From NCBI GenBank assembly GCA_043747595.1, contig JAYTOX010000033.1:5972-69971 (forward strand): DNA of 64,000 nt, given 5' to 3'. Below, in pieces: positions 36,149 to 45,635 of the stretch. The translations under genes were made by a program, and so were the position numbers. Every line of letters starts with the position of its first letter. Position 1 is the stretch's first letter. This stretch comes from JADKIH01 sp043747595. Its GTDB lineage: Bacteria > Bacteroidota > Bacteroidia > AKYH767-A > 2013-40CM-41-45. Below the pieces are notes generated by a model, which saw only the letters and a program-made list of their open reading frames with translations, ran no database searches and was not told the origin of the DNA.

Positions 36149-36634
36149 TCAATGTTCATAAATATAAACGTCCGATTTATCAGTGGTTTGCATCAGCAGC
36201 TCTTTATTCGACAGTTGAAAAAGCGGATGAACAAAGTCCGGCAGCACCTCACACAATGGAATTAGTGTAAATCGTCGGTCTTGAATGTGAGGATGCGGAA
36301 CAGTCAAACGCTCGCTTTGAATAATTTCCTTGCCCAAATAAAGTAGATCGAGGTCGATCGTTCGTGCCGCCCATTTAGCGGTGCGAGTACGGCCAATTTC
36401 ACTTTCTATTTTTAGAAGCTCTTCTAAAATACAAAATGCATCTTTTTCAGAATTTACAACCACAACTTTATTCAAAAAATCATCTTGGTCGGTATTACCC
36501 CAAGGCGCAGTTCGGTAAACGTTCGACTGTAACAGGATAGAGCTAAAAGAGAGAAGAATCTTCTCCTCTGCCAGTTGCAAATTATGGAAACGATCACCCA
36601 GATTAGACCCCAATAAAATTACAGCCGGATTCAT
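36149..36634 (-). CDS. folK: 2-amino-4-hydroxy-6-hydroxymethyldihydropteridine pyrophosphokinase
   Basis: This 161-residue FolK transfers pyrophosphate from ATP to 6-hydroxymethyl-7,8-dihydropterin in folate synthesis. Landmarks are ILLGSNLGDR at the N-terminus, YRTAPWGNTDQDDFLN, ESEIGRTRTAKWAARTIDLDLL (the two metal-binding Asp) and HPHIQDRRFTLIPL. ATG 36634 is chosen over 36676 because the family starts directly at LLGSNLG and because the promoter boxes at 36647-36677 lie inside the longer version. The mRNA leader would be only a few bases. Confidence 0.95.
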   Translation of the reverse strand: MNPAVILLGSNLGDRFHNLQLAEEKILLSFSSILLQSNVYRTAPWGNTDQDDFLNKVVVVNSEKDAFCILEELLKIESEIGRTRTAKWAARTIDLDLLYLGKEIIQSERLTVPHPHIQDRRFTLIPLCEVLPDFVHPLFQLSNKELLMQTTDKSDVYIYEH

Positions 36635-36646
36635 TTTATTTTTTTT

Positions 36647-36677
36647 CAAACCTAACGCATTATTTAGGAAACACAAA
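36647..36677 (-). promoter_or_regulatory. Promoter of folK-dNK, with very short leader
   Basis: On the minus strand TTTG (36677-36674) and TAGGTTTG (36654-36647) are 19 bp apart, a full consensus match. Only 12 bp separate the -7 box from ATG 36634, so the leader would be about 5-7 nt. Confidence 0.7.
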
Positions 36678-36721
36678 GCAATAACTTATAACTTTACGCA
36701 CTCAAAATAAAAGACATCACT

Positions 36722-38491
36722 ATGAAACAGTTTTTCAAATTCATGTTTGCATCAATGGCCGGATTTTTTGTAGCCGGATTTTTATTGATCATCTTTTTAA
36801 TCTTCATCCTTGCCAGCATGGTAAATGGGTTGAAAGACGATAAACAAACTACAATTAAAAATCATTCCGTTCTTGAAATAAATTTAGACGGCCCGATTAA
36901 AGAACGTTCTGAAAAAAATCCGATCGATGGAATTGGTATTAGCGGAATAAGTTTAAACCGCAGCATAGGTCTTGACGATATTCTTAGAAGTTTGTCAGAG
37001 GCAAAAACAGATTCAAAAGTAGACGGAATCTTTCTGAATTTATCAGGAATACAAGCCGGACTTGCAACAGTAGAAGAAATTCACAATGCCTTGGTTGATT
37101 TCAAAACATCGAAGAAATTTATTTATGCTTACAGTGAAGGTTATACACAAGGAGCATATTATCTGGCGAGCGTTGCCGATAAAATATATTTATATCCCGA
37201 AGGAGATATCGATTTTAAAGGATTTCATGCCGAGTTAATGTTTTTTAAAGGGACGCTCGATAAATTAGAAATTGAGCCGGAGATTATCCGTCACGGAAAA
37301 TATAAAAGTGCTATAGAGCCATTTATTTTAGACAAGATGAGTCCGGAGAATAAACTTCAGCTTACTACATTTATTGGTAGTATGTGGAATAAATTTATTT
37401 CAGACATCGCAGAATCGAGAAAGATAGATGTGAAACAAGTTCAGAATATAGCAGACAATTTAGGAGCAAGAACAGCACAAGATGCACTCGATGCAAAATT
37501 GGTAGATCAGCTTTCATATTACGACGAAGTGATAAATGAATTGAAAGTAAAAACCGGAGTAAACAGCAATGAAAAAGTAAAATTTGTTGATCTAAAAAAA
37601 TACGTTCACAGTTATCCTGCAATAAGAGAATTTCAAGCACAGAAAATAGCAGTGATTTTTGCTAACGGAGATATCGTTAGTGGAAAAGGTGACGAAGACA
37701 ATCTTTCATCCGAAAAAATTGCAGAAGCAATTCGCAAAGCGCGTACAGATTCTACAATTAAAGCAATTGTTTTACGAGTAAATTCACCTGGCGGAAGTGC
37801 TCTAGCATCGGATGTAATTTGGAGAGAAACTATACTGGCAAAAAAAGCAAAACCATTAGTAGTATCGATGGGAGACTATGCCGCATCAGGTGGTTATTAT
37901 ATTTCTTGCTCGGCCGATAAAATTGTTGCTCAACCTACAACGATTACAGGATCGATCGGAGTTTTTGGATTGATGTTTAATGCGAAAAAATTATTCAACA
38001 ATAAACTGGGAATTACATTCGATTCAGTTCAGACAGGTAATCATTCAAATATCGGAAGCATGTTTTACCCTATGACAACAGAAGAAAGAACAATAATGCA
38101 AGATGGCGTAGAGAAAGTGTACGATACATTTATTTCGCATGTAGCAGAAGGCAGAAAAATGACCAAAGCCTCAGTCGACAGTATCGGTCAAGGTCGAGTT
38201 TGGAGTGGTACAGATGCAAAGCGCTTAGGATTGGTAGATGAGATTGGCGGGTTAACAACAGCGATTGATATAGCTGCGAAACTAGCGAAGCTTGATAAAT
38301 ACCGAACGGTTTCTATGCCGGAGCAGAAAGATTTTATTAAGCAGATATTTGAAGATATTGATGCGGAAGCCAAAGTAAAATTCTCTAAAGAAAATTTTGG
38401 TCCGGCTGCCGGCTATTACAAAAACATTCAGTCGTTGCTCAGCACAAAAGGAGTGCAAGCGCGAATGCCGTTTTCAATTAACATACAGTAA
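36722..38491 (+). CDS. sppA: Signal peptide peptidase SppA, 67K type
   Basis: This 589-residue membrane-bound serine protease degrades cleaved signal peptides. One N-terminal membrane segment (residues ~10-35) is followed by two tandem ClpP-like domains. The catalytic Lys is K195 (HGKYKSAIEPF) in the first domain, and the nucleophile is S389 (GDYAASGGYYIS) in the second, the same split dyad as E. coli SppA. It is followed after 4 bases by the PolX-like gene, so they are probably co-transcribed. Its promoter region is shared with the divergent folK; a near-consensus TAACTTTA lies at 36689-36696. Confidence 0.95.
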   Translation: MKQFFKFMFASMAGFFVAGFLLIIFLIFILASMVNGLKDDKQTTIKNHSVLEINLDGPIKERSEKNPIDGIGISGISLNRSIGLDDILRSLSEAKTDSKVDGIFLNLSGIQAGLATVEEIHNALVDFKTSKKFIYAYSEGYTQGAYYLASVADKIYLYPEGDIDFKGFHAELMFFKGTLDKLEIEPEIIRHGKYKSAIEPFILDKMSPENKLQLTTFIGSMWNKFISDIAESRKIDVKQVQNIADNLGARTAQDALDAKLVDQLSYYDEVINELKVKTGVNSNEKVKFVDLKKYVHSYPAIREFQAQKIAVIFANGDIVSGKGDEDNLSSEKIAEAIRKARTDSTIKAIVLRVNSPGGSALASDVIWRETILAKKAKPLVVSMGDYAASGGYYISCSADKIVAQPTTITGSIGVFGLMFNAKKLFNNKLGITFDSVQTGNHSNIGSMFYPMTTEERTIMQDGVEKVYDTFISHVAEGRKMTKASVDSIGQGRVWSGTDAKRLGLVDEIGGLTTAIDIAAKLAKLDKYRTVSMPEQKDFIKQIFEDIDAEAKVKFSKENFGPAAGYYKNIQSLLSTKGVQARMPFSINIQ

Positions 38492-38495
38492 TTGA

Positions 38496-40202
38496 ATGGA
38501 GATTACGAACCGACAAATAGCGAAGGCCTTTCGTTTGGTTTCGCAATTAATGGAGCTTCACGAAGAGAATCCGTTTAAAGTTCGATCGCTACAGAATGCT
38601 GCATTTAAAATAGAGAAGATTGGTGTGCCTTTATCAGAAATGGATGTTACAGAATTAGCATCAATAGAAGGTATAGGCAAAGGTTTACAAACGAAGATCA
38701 CCGATTTTATAACGAGAGGAAGTTTTACAGATTTAGATGAATTAGCTGCTCGCACACCCATGGGAGTAGTTGAAATGTTATCGATAAAAGGAATAGGCCC
38801 GAAAAAAGTAGCACAACTTTGGAAAGAGCTGGAAATAGAATCGGTGGGTGAATTGCTTTATGCATGCAATGAAAATCGCTTAGTTTCACTAAAAGGTTTT
38901 GGTGAAAAAACACAAAAAGCGATACAAGCGTCTATTGAATTTCGGATCTCGAATAGTTCAAGTTGTTTGTTTCCTATAGCCGAACAATTTTCATTACAAC
39001 TGAAAGAAAAGTTTGCAGAAGAGAAATTATCAGGACGACTAGAACTAACAGGGCAAATACGGCGACGATGTGAAGTAATTACAAGTATTGATCTTCTCAC
39101 TACTTGTGATGAAAAAGAAATGACTGCTTTCCTTTTAAAGCAGGAAGAATTAATTGAGCAAACAATAGAAAAACATTCGGTTGAAATTTGTGGACGAGCA
39201 CTTGAGTATATCCAAACACTGTACGATGGAAAAATACAAGTACGAATATTTCTTACCTCGAATGAATCATTTACATCAGACTTATTTCTGACAACGTCAT
39301 CAGACCACCATTTAGAAATTTTAAAGACTAACTATAATTTTAAAAGCAAGACGAAAACAGAATCAGAATCATCTATCTATTCAGAGTTAAACCTCCCCTA
39401 CTTTATTCCTGAATTGCGCGAAGAAGGAACTGAATTTACGCTGATAAAAAATAATGCCTTGCCGGAATTGGTAGAGTTAAACGATCTTCGAGGAATACTA
39501 CACAATCACTCTACATATAGCGACGGCAATCATTCGTTGAAGGAGATGGCAGAATATTGCAAAGAGTTGGGATTTGAATATTTGGGGATGTGCGACCATA
39601 GCAAGAGTGCTTTTTATGCAAACGGTTTAAAAGAAGAAGCGGTAATAAAACAGCAAGCAGAAATTGACAAGTTGAATAGTACATTATCGCCATTTAAAAT
39701 TTTCAAAGGAATAGAAAGTGATATACTTTTCAATGGAGAATTAGATTATGACGAAAGCATATTGAAAAGTTTTGATTTTATTGTTGCCTCTGTTCATTCT
39801 AATTTGAAAATGGACAAAGCGAAAGCAACGCAACGCCTTATTAAAGCAATAGAGAATCCATTTACTACAATACTGGGCCATCCAACAGGACGCTTGTTAT
39901 TATCGCGGCCCGGGTATGAAATAGACCATGCAAAAGTAATTGATGCCTGTGCAGAGAATGGAGTGAGTATAGAATTAAATGCTAATCCATACCGGCTCGA
40001 TATAGATTGGCGATGGATTAGTTATGCCTTAGAAAGAAACGTAATGATTTCGATCAATCCCGATGCACATAGAAAAGAAGGGTATCATGACATGTATTAT
40101 GGAGTTGGTGCAGCAAGAAAAGGCGGACTTACACGATCAATGACATTGAATGCACTATCGCTAGAAGCAATTGAAAAAAAGTTTGCAGAGAGGAAGAGAT
40201 AG
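38496..40202 (+). CDS. PolX-like protein with intact PHP domain but degenerate polymerase site
   Basis: This 568-residue protein has PolX order: helical 8-kDa-like domain (1-50), helix-hairpin-helix motifs (ASIEGIGKGLQ, LSIKGIGPKKV, VSLKGFGEKTQ), a polymerase-fold region (~160-310) and a C-terminal PHP domain. The PHP metal site looks complete (LHNHSTYSDG, MCDHS, KGIESDI, ASVHS, LGHPTG, NPDAH). In the polymerase region the usual GDIDLL reads TSIDLL (first Asp is Ser197) and the third catalytic Asp position is Gln248, so nucleotide transfer is unlikely. A 3'-5' exonuclease or phosphoesterase role is inferred. It is co-directional with sppA, 4 bases away. Confidence 0.88.
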   Translation: MEITNRQIAKAFRLVSQLMELHEENPFKVRSLQNAAFKIEKIGVPLSEMDVTELASIEGIGKGLQTKITDFITRGSFTDLDELAARTPMGVVEMLSIKGIGPKKVAQLWKELEIESVGELLYACNENRLVSLKGFGEKTQKAIQASIEFRISNSSSCLFPIAEQFSLQLKEKFAEEKLSGRLELTGQIRRRCEVITSIDLLTTCDEKEMTAFLLKQEELIEQTIEKHSVEICGRALEYIQTLYDGKIQVRIFLTSNESFTSDLFLTTSSDHHLEILKTNYNFKSKTKTESESSIYSELNLPYFIPELREEGTEFTLIKNNALPELVELNDLRGILHNHSTYSDGNHSLKEMAEYCKELGFEYLGMCDHSKSAFYANGLKEEAVIKQQAEIDKLNSTLSPFKIFKGIESDILFNGELDYDESILKSFDFIVASVHSNLKMDKAKATQRLIKAIENPFTTILGHPTGRLLLSRPGYEIDHAKVIDACAENGVSIELNANPYRLDIDWRWISYALERNVMISINPDAHRKEGYHDMYYGVGAARKGGLTRSMTLNALSLEAIEKKFAERKR

Positions 40203-40208
40203 GATTTT

Positions 40209-40303
40209 AATGAATAATGATTGATGAATAATGAATAATGGATAATGATTGATGAATAATGAATAATGGATAATGATTAATGGATAATGATTAATGATTA
40301 ATG
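40209..40303 (+). repeat. Heptamer-derived tandem array after the PolX-like gene
   Basis: It consists of variants of the heptamers ATTAATG, GATAATG and GAATAATG in tandem. A 28-bp higher-order unit repeats (TTGATG at 40221 and again at 40249). The array begins 7 bases past the stop codon. Related arrays sit at 50441 and 60071. Confidence 0.85.
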
Positions 40304-40393
40304 CTTTCTGAGCGATTTTTTTAGCGAATCACGATTTCGCACTTAATTACTTTCCCAAGATTTATTTTCAGGCAATAAAAAACCGTAAGCTAA

Positions 40394-41113
40394 GATATAC
40401 TTGAAGCTCAACTTCGAATTTCCATTTACGACATTCAAATCACAATTCAATGATAGGCGGAATATTGAGCGAAAATTTACGACACACCGCTGAATTAGCT
40501 TGCTGCTAAGCGGTATTCCGCCGGAGTTGTGCGAACAAAAATTCATAGACACGACATCCCTTCAATTCTCATTACTAAAACAAATTACCAATACAAATAA
40601 CCGACAACTATAATTTGCAAATGCGCAAATTATAATTGTTAGTATTTTGAATTGGTAGAATTTAAAGAGTCCGTTGAGCAGGGTTGATATATACATGTTC
40701 AATAAATATATTAACCTTATCCATTTGCAATTGTGTCCTCACTTCCCCGGCGGAATACCGCTTGAAGTTTGAGTAAATTGAAAGTGTGTGCATAATTTCC
40801 GCTCAATATTCCGCCTATCATTTTGCGCATTTGCAAATTATAATTGTTAGTATTTTGAATTGGTAGAATTTGAAGTGCCGTCGAACAGGGTTGATATATA
40901 CATGTTCAATAAATATATTAACCTTATCCATTTGCAAATTGTGTTCTCAATTCCCCGGCGGAATACCGCTTGAAGTCTGAGTAAATTGTAAGTGTGTACA
41001 TAATTTCCGCTCAATATTCCGCCTATCATTTTACGTATTTACTAAGTTTGCATTGTCACTAATTAGATTTTTTACAATTGAAGACTCCGTTGAACGGGAT
41101 ATACTTGAAGCTC
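40394..41113. repeat. Nested repeat cluster: 208-bp tandem duplication with an inverted third copy
   Basis: Unit B (40626-40833) and unit C (40834 to about 41036) are near-identical tandem copies with a period of 208 bp. A diverged, shortened start of another unit follows at about 41060-41110. Each full unit ends in a core: GGCGGAATACCGCTT, ~35 bases, then CGCTCAATATTCCGCC. The same core is present inverted and more diverged at about 40450-40520. A 16-bp direct repeat (GATATACTTGAAGCTC) brackets the cluster at 40394-40409 and 41098-41113. The cores contain small palindromes (GCGG-AATA-CCGC). No coding frame runs through it. The ~90 bases on its left are ordinary A/T-rich spacer. Confidence 0.8.
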
Positions 41114-41200
41114 GAGAGATTGCTCGATTCACGACTCTCGAATATCGACTCATAATTCTCAAATTACGACTCTCAAATTACGATTCTCAATTCTCGAACT
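41104..41200. repeat. Low-complexity CGATTCTC/AATTACGACTCTC array
   Basis: Variants of ACTCTCAAATTACG and CGATTCTC repeat about six times. The reverse-complement theme (GAGAATTGTAATTCG) forms the array at 49400-49530, and a short copy lies near 60183-60220. Confidence 0.7.
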
Positions 41201-41216
41201 AATATTTCACAAAAAA

Positions 41217-41246
41217 AAAGAGGAATACCATTAAGCATTCCTCTTT
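41217..41246 (-). terminator. Rho-independent terminator of tatA
   Basis: A perfect 10-bp stem (AAAGAGGAAT / ATTCCTCTTT) with a 10-base loop sits 23 bases past the tatA stop. The A-run to its left (41211-41219) gives the U-tract on the minus strand. Confidence 0.87.
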
Positions 41247-41269
41247 GAGTGTGAGTTGAGTGTATAAGC

Positions 41270-41584
41270 TCAGTCTTCTTTTTTAGTTTGTTCGGTTGCA
41301 TGATAATCGGCTTGAGCAACAGATTCATTTGTCGGCTTAGGACTTTCTTCAAGGTTTTTAACGGGAGCAGCAGGAGCTTTCGGAGCAGCTGGTGTATCGC
41401 TTGCAGCATTTCGAACTTCATTCTCAATTCCGTTCATTGCATCTTTGAATTCACGCATTCCTTTACCTAATCCTTTTGCTAATTCAGGAATTCTTTTAGA
41501 ACCGAAAAATAACAATACCACCAACATAATCACGAACACTTCTCCACCACCTAGATTTAAGAAGAGCAAATTTAAAAGAATCAT
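41270..41584 (-). CDS. tatA: Twin-arginine translocase subunit TatA/TatE family
   Basis: This 104-residue protein has one N-terminal membrane helix (GGGEVFVIMLVVLLFFG, residues ~12-28), a hinge (FGSKRIPELAKGLGKG) and an amphipathic helix (MREFKDAMNGIENEV). A Pro/Ala/Glu-rich tail follows. This is the TatA plan; TatA forms the pore for folded proteins in the Tat pathway. No tatC is in the window. It has its own terminator, lies between two terminators and is thus probably transcribed alone. Confidence 0.93.
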   Translation of the reverse strand: MILLNLLFLNLGGGEVFVIMLVVLLFFGSKRIPELAKGLGKGMREFKDAMNGIENEVRNAASDTPAAPKAPAAPVKNLEESPKPTNESVAQADYHATEQTKKED

Positions 41585-41756
41585 TTCTATCTATTTTTTG
41601 TAAATGTAAGCACTTTTAAGTGAAACAAATATGAATTATGAGAGGGGAAATTGATTAACAAATCAAAGATTGTTTTTGGCCCAAAACGGAAGATTAAATC
41701 GGTTTTCAATCACTTCACAGAAAATTTTCTGACCTGAAAAAATTAGTTCACAAAAA

Positions 41757-41786
41757 AAGAGAGATTCCATTGCTGAAATCTCTCTT
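41757..41786 (-). terminator. Rho-independent terminator of secDF
   Basis: A perfect 10-bp stem (AAGAGAGATT / AATCTCTCTT) with a 10-base loop lies 21 bases past the secDF stop. The A-run at 41752-41758 provides the U-tract on the minus strand. Confidence 0.87.
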
Positions 41787-41807
41787 CTTAGAAATAGGTT
41801 TAATTAA

Positions 41808-44795
41808 TTACGCATCTAATTCTTTCCCTGCAAAATCGACTACTATCGGAGTAGCAATACAGATAGAAGAATATGTACCGATAACGATACCAATTAAGAG
41901 TGCGAATGTAAATCCACGAATTACTTCACCACCAAAAATGAAGATGGCAAGTAGTACAAAGAAGATCGTTAATGAAGTATTGATAGTACGACTAAGCGTA
42001 GAATTCAAGGCATCATTAATTACTTTCTTTTGATCTTTTGCATGGTGATGTATGCCTACGAATTCACGAATACGGTCAAACACTACGACTGTATCGGTCA
42101 TTGAATATCCCATTACCGTTAAGATCGCAGCTATAAATGCCTGATCAATTTCTAAAGAGAAAGGGAGTATACCATTGAAGATTGTATAGAACGAAAGTAC
42201 AATAAGTACATCGTGAACAAGAGCCACAACCGCACCAAGGCCATACTGCCAGCGACGGAAACGAATAAAGATATATAAGAACATCAATGCACAAGAAACT
42301 AAGATAGCCCACACTGCAGACGATTTGATATCATCGGCAATGGTTGGCCCTACTTTCTGAGAACTTAACACTGTATATCCTCCATTGCCTTGAATGGTAT
42401 TTAATCCTTCGTTCAACTTAGTTACAACATTTTGTTCAGCTTCTGGAGTAGCATCTTCGATCAAATAACTAGTAGTGATCTTCACCTGATTGTTGCTACC
42501 AAATGTTTTTACTTCCGGTGATTTCGTGAAAGGTCCTTTTAATGCATCCATCACCTGAACCGTTTCAACCGGTTTTTGGAAACGTACAACATAGGTACGT
42601 CCACCTTCAAAGTCAACACCAAAGTTTAAGCCTTTGAACATAAAAGCTACAATACCTAAAGTGATAATTGTTCCGGAAATGAAATAATATATTTTACGCT
42701 TTTCTACGAAATTGATATGAATATTTTTGAAAGCACCTTTTGTATATTTATTCGAGAAACGAATCTCTTTATTTTTTGCAAGCATTCTGTCGAATACTAA
42801 ACGTGTAATAAAGATTGCACTGAATAAAGATGAAAGGATACCAATGATCAACGTTGTTGCGAATCCTTGAATTGGACCTGTACCGAAAATGTAAAGGATA
42901 ATACCGAGGATTAATGTTGTTACGTTTGAGTCAATGATAGATGAGTATGCGTGTTTGAAACCATCGGCTACTGCCAAACGAATTCCTTTTCCTAGTGCAA
43001 GCTCTTCACGTACACGTTCGAAAATAAGGATGTTCGCATCAACCGACATACCAATGGTAAGAACGATACCGGCAATACCCGGAAGAGTAAGTACAGCACC
43101 TAACGATGCAAGTATACCCATGATGAAAAAGACGTTTGCAAAGAGAGCGATATCGGCAACGATACCTGCATTACCATAGTATGATACCATGAAAATAAGT
43201 ACAAGGATCAAGGCAATAACAAACGACAAAAGTCCGGAGCTAATTGCTTCTTTACCTAATGTTGGTCCAACAACTGTATCTTCAACAATACGTGCCGGAG
43301 CCGGAAGCTTTCCTACTTTCAAGATATTAGCTAAGTCATCCGCCTCTTCTAATGAAAACTGTCCGGTGATACTTGAATTTCCACCACTGATCTCATTGAT
43401 TACATTCGGGAAAGAATAGACATAATCATCCAACACAATCGCAATCGATTTGTTGACATTATCGTGAGTCAAACGCTTCCATGTGTGTCCACCTTCGGCA
43501 TTCATCGACATGCTGATTTCCCAGTTGTCTGTAAATTGTCCTTTTTGTTTACGCGCATCTACAATTGCAGAACCATCGAGTGGTGCTTGGTGATCGCGCA
43601 CCGGCATGCGAATAGCAACTAACTGATATACTTTTCCTTCTTTGTCGATTGCTTTCACTGTCCACATAGCTTTAAATTCGCGAGGGAATTTATTAGCTAC
43701 AACATCCATGTGAAAAATCTGATTTACACGAGCAGTATCTTTTGCAAGAGCGGAACCGATAACCGGACCTTTACGAAGTTCGCTTTGATTTTTTTCATTC
43801 TGCTGAATGGCAGGAGCAAGAATAGCGAAGAGCGGATTTTCTTTAGCAAAGTCTTCGAACGATTTATCTTTTTTGGCAGCGCCAGTATCAGAAGAAGCGC
43901 TATCCGTTTTTCCTAACTGACTCATCAACGATTTAGAAGAGTCTGTTGTGGCAGCAGCAGTAGCAGCTTTAGCAGAGTCTACCACAGCAACCGTTGAATC
44001 CGTTTTAACAGCAGTTGTAGAATCGGCTTTTGTTGTAAGCTTTAAAATTTTGTTTACGTCTTCTAAGATCGGGTAAATGTCTTTGTTGTCATACGTCTCC
44101 CAGAACTCAAGCTTAGCTGTTCCTTGAAGAAGTTTACGAACACGCTCCGGTTCTTTGATACCCGGAAGTTCAACAAGGATACGATTGTTTCCTAGTTTCT
44201 GAACATTCGGCTGAGTAACACCAAATTTATCGATACGAGTTTTTAAGATTTGGTACGTACGATCGAATGCCGCATCCGATTCTTTTTGAATCACAGCTTC
44301 AACTTGATCGTTAGTTGAATTAAAGTTGATACGATCCGACAATTCTTTCGTACCAAAGATGGCAGCAAGTTTTGCGTTCTTATCGAGCTTTGTAAATTCT
44401 TTCACGAATAGCTTAACAAAATTCTCAGAGCTACTAGCCTGCGCAGCTTGTGCGTTGACCAATGCTTTGTTAAATGTAGCATCGTTACTGTAATTCGACA
44501 TAGCACGAATAAGGTCGACTAACGAAACCTCCATGGTTACGTTCATACCACCTTTAAGATCGAGTCCTAAGTTGATTTCGTTTTCTTTACACTTTTTGTA
44601 AGTAAATCCGAAAAGTGGATAAACCGGTTGCGTGTTGATAGAGTCGAGATAACTCTTTTCTTTAGCCGGATCACCTGCAGCGAATTGCTTCGCATTTTTT
44701 TCGACATTTTTAGTCACAAGTGTAAAGCTTAACTGATAGAGGCAAACGAGTGCCAGCAGGATCGCGAATAGCTTTACTGCACCTTTACTTTGCAT
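41808..44795 (-). CDS. secDF: Protein-export membrane protein SecDF (fused SecD and SecF)
   Basis: This 995-residue fusion of SecD and SecF has twelve membrane segments in two sets. SecD part: TM1, the NLGLDLKGGMNVTMEV motif (residues ~75-90), the large P1 domain, then TM2-6 with GMSVDANILIFERVREEL. SecF part: begins near residue 690, GLNFGVDFEGGRTYVVRF and VMGYSMTDTVVVFDRIRE. It uses proton-motive force to pull preproteins out of SecYEG. A ~60-residue Ala/Ser/Thr/Asp-rich insert (residues ~253-312) interrupts the P1 domain. The gene is monocistronic, with promoter and terminator seen. Confidence 0.96.
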   Translation of the reverse strand: MQSKGAVKLFAILLALVCLYQLSFTLVTKNVEKNAKQFAAGDPAKEKSYLDSINTQPVYPLFGFTYKKCKENEINLGLDLKGGMNVTMEVSLVDLIRAMSNYSNDATFNKALVNAQAAQASSSENFVKLFVKEFTKLDKNAKLAAIFGTKELSDRINFNSTNDQVEAVIQKESDAAFDRTYQILKTRIDKFGVTQPNVQKLGNNRILVELPGIKEPERVRKLLQGTAKLEFWETYDNKDIYPILEDVNKILKLTTKADSTTAVKTDSTVAVVDSAKAATAAATTDSSKSLMSQLGKTDSASSDTGAAKKDKSFEDFAKENPLFAILAPAIQQNEKNQSELRKGPVIGSALAKDTARVNQIFHMDVVANKFPREFKAMWTVKAIDKEGKVYQLVAIRMPVRDHQAPLDGSAIVDARKQKGQFTDNWEISMSMNAEGGHTWKRLTHDNVNKSIAIVLDDYVYSFPNVINEISGGNSSITGQFSLEEADDLANILKVGKLPAPARIVEDTVVGPTLGKEAISSGLLSFVIALILVLIFMVSYYGNAGIVADIALFANVFFIMGILASLGAVLTLPGIAGIVLTIGMSVDANILIFERVREELALGKGIRLAVADGFKHAYSSIIDSNVTTLILGIILYIFGTGPIQGFATTLIIGILSSLFSAIFITRLVFDRMLAKNKEIRFSNKYTKGAFKNIHINFVEKRKIYYFISGTIITLGIVAFMFKGLNFGVDFEGGRTYVVRFQKPVETVQVMDALKGPFTKSPEVKTFGSNNQVKITTSYLIEDATPEAEQNVVTKLNEGLNTIQGNGGYTVLSSQKVGPTIADDIKSSAVWAILVSCALMFLYIFIRFRRWQYGLGAVVALVHDVLIVLSFYTIFNGILPFSLEIDQAFIAAILTVMGYSMTDTVVVFDRIREFVGIHHHAKDQKKVINDALNSTLSRTINTSLTIFFVLLAIFIFGGEVIRGFTFALLIGIVIGTYSSICIATPIVVDFAGKELDA

Positions 44796-44851
44796 GGATG
44801 ATGAGTAATTTTAGAATGAACTTATTGAAAATTAATTTTTTTTAGAGCGTG

Positions 44852-44882
44852 CAAAGATAGAATTTAGAGCCTAATTTCCAAT
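44852..44882 (-). promoter_or_regulatory. Promoter of secDF
   Basis: On the minus strand TATCTTTG (44859-44852) lies 19 bp from ATTG (44882-44879), one base off TTTG. Transcription would begin near 44845, about 50 nt before ATG 44795. Confidence 0.6.
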
Positions 44883-45635
44883 TTTAGCGCATTTTATTGC
44901 ATCTATATATAAAGAATAGCAAAAGACTCGCAACTGCTTGATAATCATAGCTCGTTAGCGATTTCACGGCTTGCATTTTTCAACAAGCAGGGTAAAAACT
45001 ATTTAAATAGACAAAAATTAAAACGAAAAAACGTTCAAGACGAAAAAAAGAAGAGTATAAAAGAGCATGATAGCTACTTTTTTTACAACATTTTTACGAA
45101 AATCGAGACTCATAAATTGGGTGAGATGGATCATAATGGGAGGATAATTGAAAGTGAATTATTAGTTGAAATTTAGGATGAATAACCGAATGCTGGATAT
45201 TAATTGAGAAGTGAATTGAAAAGAGCTGCCCCCGACTCAGTTTTTCGAAGTACATAGAATAACAGAAAGCCACTAAAGACTAACTGAAAGATTAAAAAAG
45301 ACACGTTGAATAGACGTGCACCGCGATGTAAATTATTGTGACCCGAAGTAGAATATTCCATAGGTAAATGATTTAGTTTGTCAAGTTAATCTAAAAGGAA
45401 TTTCGATGTAAAGAAAGTGGCGATAAATCTTACAGAATGAAGAATGAAATAGATGATTACGAAACAGCAATAATAGTTTCCGATTTAATTGTTCTTAGAG
45501 TTCTAAAACAAAGCAAATTCATTAACTTCAAAATTAAATCGACATTTTATAAATCATTTTTTGAATTACATCTAAACTTTTGCAAGCAATATTTATTCAA
45601 AATTCTTACCTTGTGAGCCTTAAATAATATTAAAA
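44883..45635. other. Long intergenic region between secDF and aconitase
   Basis: About 750 bp of A/T-rich DNA with no supported gene, tRNA or terminator. A 59-codon frame at 45437-45616 lacks any supporting feature. A stretch near 45105-45180 resembles the GAGAATTG/AAATTG low-complexity repeat family. No good match to the promoter consensus was found directly ahead of the aconitase gene. Confidence 0.5.

Noticed and set aside
36689..36696. TAACTTTA as the sppA promoter
   Set aside because: One base off the -7 consensus and no -33 box at an acceptable distance; too weak to list as a feature.
45437..45616. 59-codon open frame upstream of the aconitase gene
   Set aside because: It has no signal peptide or domain, ends 20 bases before the aconitase start and covers the region where the promoter should be.
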